NCBI RefSeq assembly: GCF_000696225.1
Contig: NZ_BAWN01000032.1
Location: 1 to 64,000 of the forward strand
DNA from: Serpentinimonas barnesii
GTDB lineage: Bacteria; Pseudomonadota; Gammaproteobacteria; Burkholderiales; Burkholderiaceae_C
Direction of reading: 5' to 3'
DNA: 64,000 bases
The position numbers and the translations under genes were made by a program. The number at the start of each line of letters is the position of its first letter. Position 1 is the stretch's first letter. Below the pieces are notes generated by a model. The model did not search any database and had not been told where the DNA came from. It saw only the letters and a list, made by a program, of their open reading frames with translations. This document shows, one piece after another, positions 63,481-64,000 of the stretch.

Positions 63481-64000
63481 TTATTGCTCCAAAGTGGCGT
63501 TGAGGATGGTGACGGGTTGCAGGGGCACGTTGCTGTGCGGGCCCTGGCGGCCGGTGGGCACGGCGCGGATGCGGTCGAGTACGTCCAGGCCCGAGACGAC
63601 GCGGCCAAACACCGCGTAGCCGTGCCCGTCTGGCGAGCGCGGCTGGTCCAGCCAGGGGTTGTCCACGGTGTTGATGAAGAACTGGGCCGTGGCCGAATCG
63701 GGCACGGAGGTGCGCGCCATGGCCACGGTGCCGCGCAGGTTGCTTAGGCCGTTGCGCGACTCCAACGCGATCGGGGGCCGGGTGGGCTTTTGCTGCATGT
63801 CGGGCGTGAAGCCACCGCCCTGGATCATGAAGCCGGGAATCACGCGGTGAAACACGGTGCCGCTGTAGTGGCCTTCGCGCACGTAGCGCAGGAAGTTTTG
63901 CACCGTCAGCGGTGCGCGCACCGGATCGAGTTCGAGCACCATGGTGCCCAGATTGGTTTGCAGCGTGACGCGCGGGGCGTTGGCGGGGGCTGGGGCTGCG
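63481..64000 (-). CDS. Peptidyl-prolyl isomerase, cyclophilin type (5' end outside the window)
   Basis: Second cyclophilin of the tandem pair, with [33 protein letters not shown] and [10 protein letters not shown]. An ATG at 63942 falls inside the first conserved strand ([12 protein letters not shown]), so it is not the start. The frame is open to the window edge, and the residues there, [14 protein letters not shown], look like the linker after a signal peptide. I infer a periplasmic PpiA-like enzyme whose signal sequence is outside the window. Confidence 0.9.
   Translation of the reverse strand, partial: AAPAPANAPRVTLQTNLGTMVLELDPVRAPLTVQNFLRYVREGHYSGTVFHRVIPGFMIQGGGFTPDMQQKPTRPPIALESRNGLSNLRGTVAMARTSVPDSATAQFFINTVDNPWLDQPRSPDGHGYAVFGRVVSGLDVLDRIRAVPTGRQGPHSNVPLQPVTILNATLEQ

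Overview
The window is a 64 kb stretch of a high-GC chromosome from a betaproteobacterium, most likely Burkholderiales and probably Comamonadaceae. This is inferred from the protein families and gene neighbourhoods (thiO-thiS-thiG-thiE, dapA-bamC, pstSCAB-phoU-phoB-phoR, rho-rpmE2, spoT-rpoZ-gmk-yicC, kinase-phosphatase-rph-rdgB-hemW) and from the intracellular PhaZ; no database search was possible. Coding density is very high, genes often overlap by ATGA or GTGA, and no stretch longer than 300 bases lacks a gene.

Layout. 1-2.7 kb: biotin genes bioD (cut by the window edge) and bioB on the plus strand, facing a soluble RnfB-type ferredoxin. 2.7-5.4 kb: PHB depolymerase phaZ and an aspartate/aromatic aminotransferase. 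5.5-9.8 kb: thiamine genes thiO-thiS-thiG-thiE on the minus strand with thiD divergent. 9.9-18.9 kb: a compact minus-strand defence locus, hsdR - AlbA/Schlafen ATPase - 118-aa protein - hsdS - 73-aa protein - rhuM - hsdM, every junction overlapping, next to tRNA-Thr(CGT). 19.2-30.7 kb: metG, apbC, two MFS transporters, bamC, dapA, a methyltransferase, a 63-aa membrane protein and parE. 30.7-41.9 kb: ion and phosphate transport (Na/Pi symporter, CPA2 antiporter), a methyltransferase, then the Pho cluster pstSCAB-phoU-phoB-phoR behind a clear Pho box. 41.9-52.7 kb: a GT-C type membrane protein, rpmE2, rho, trxA, uppP, an alpha/beta hydrolase, greB, spoT, rpoZ, gmk, yicC. 52.7-64 kb: a Ser/Thr kinase-PP2C phosphatase pair, rph, rdgB, hemW, a CBS protein, a long DUF349 protein, mtfA, lpxH and two cyclophilins, the last cut by the window edge.

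The part most likely to hold something undescribed is the 9.9-18.9 kb locus. It has a complete type I restriction-modification system (type IC-like sizes) with four extra genes inside the same translationally coupled operon. One of these, a 73-codon ORF between hsdS and rhuM, has stop/start overlaps at both ends and is built on three palindromes whose centres are exactly 48 bp (16 codons) apart. Other unusual features are a triple 20-bp repeat that copies the thiG start codon into two 7-codon mini-ORFs chained by ATGA, an intrinsic terminator in the short thiO leader where no TPP riboswitch is visible, and the rpmE2 terminator lying directly against the start codon of the next gene.
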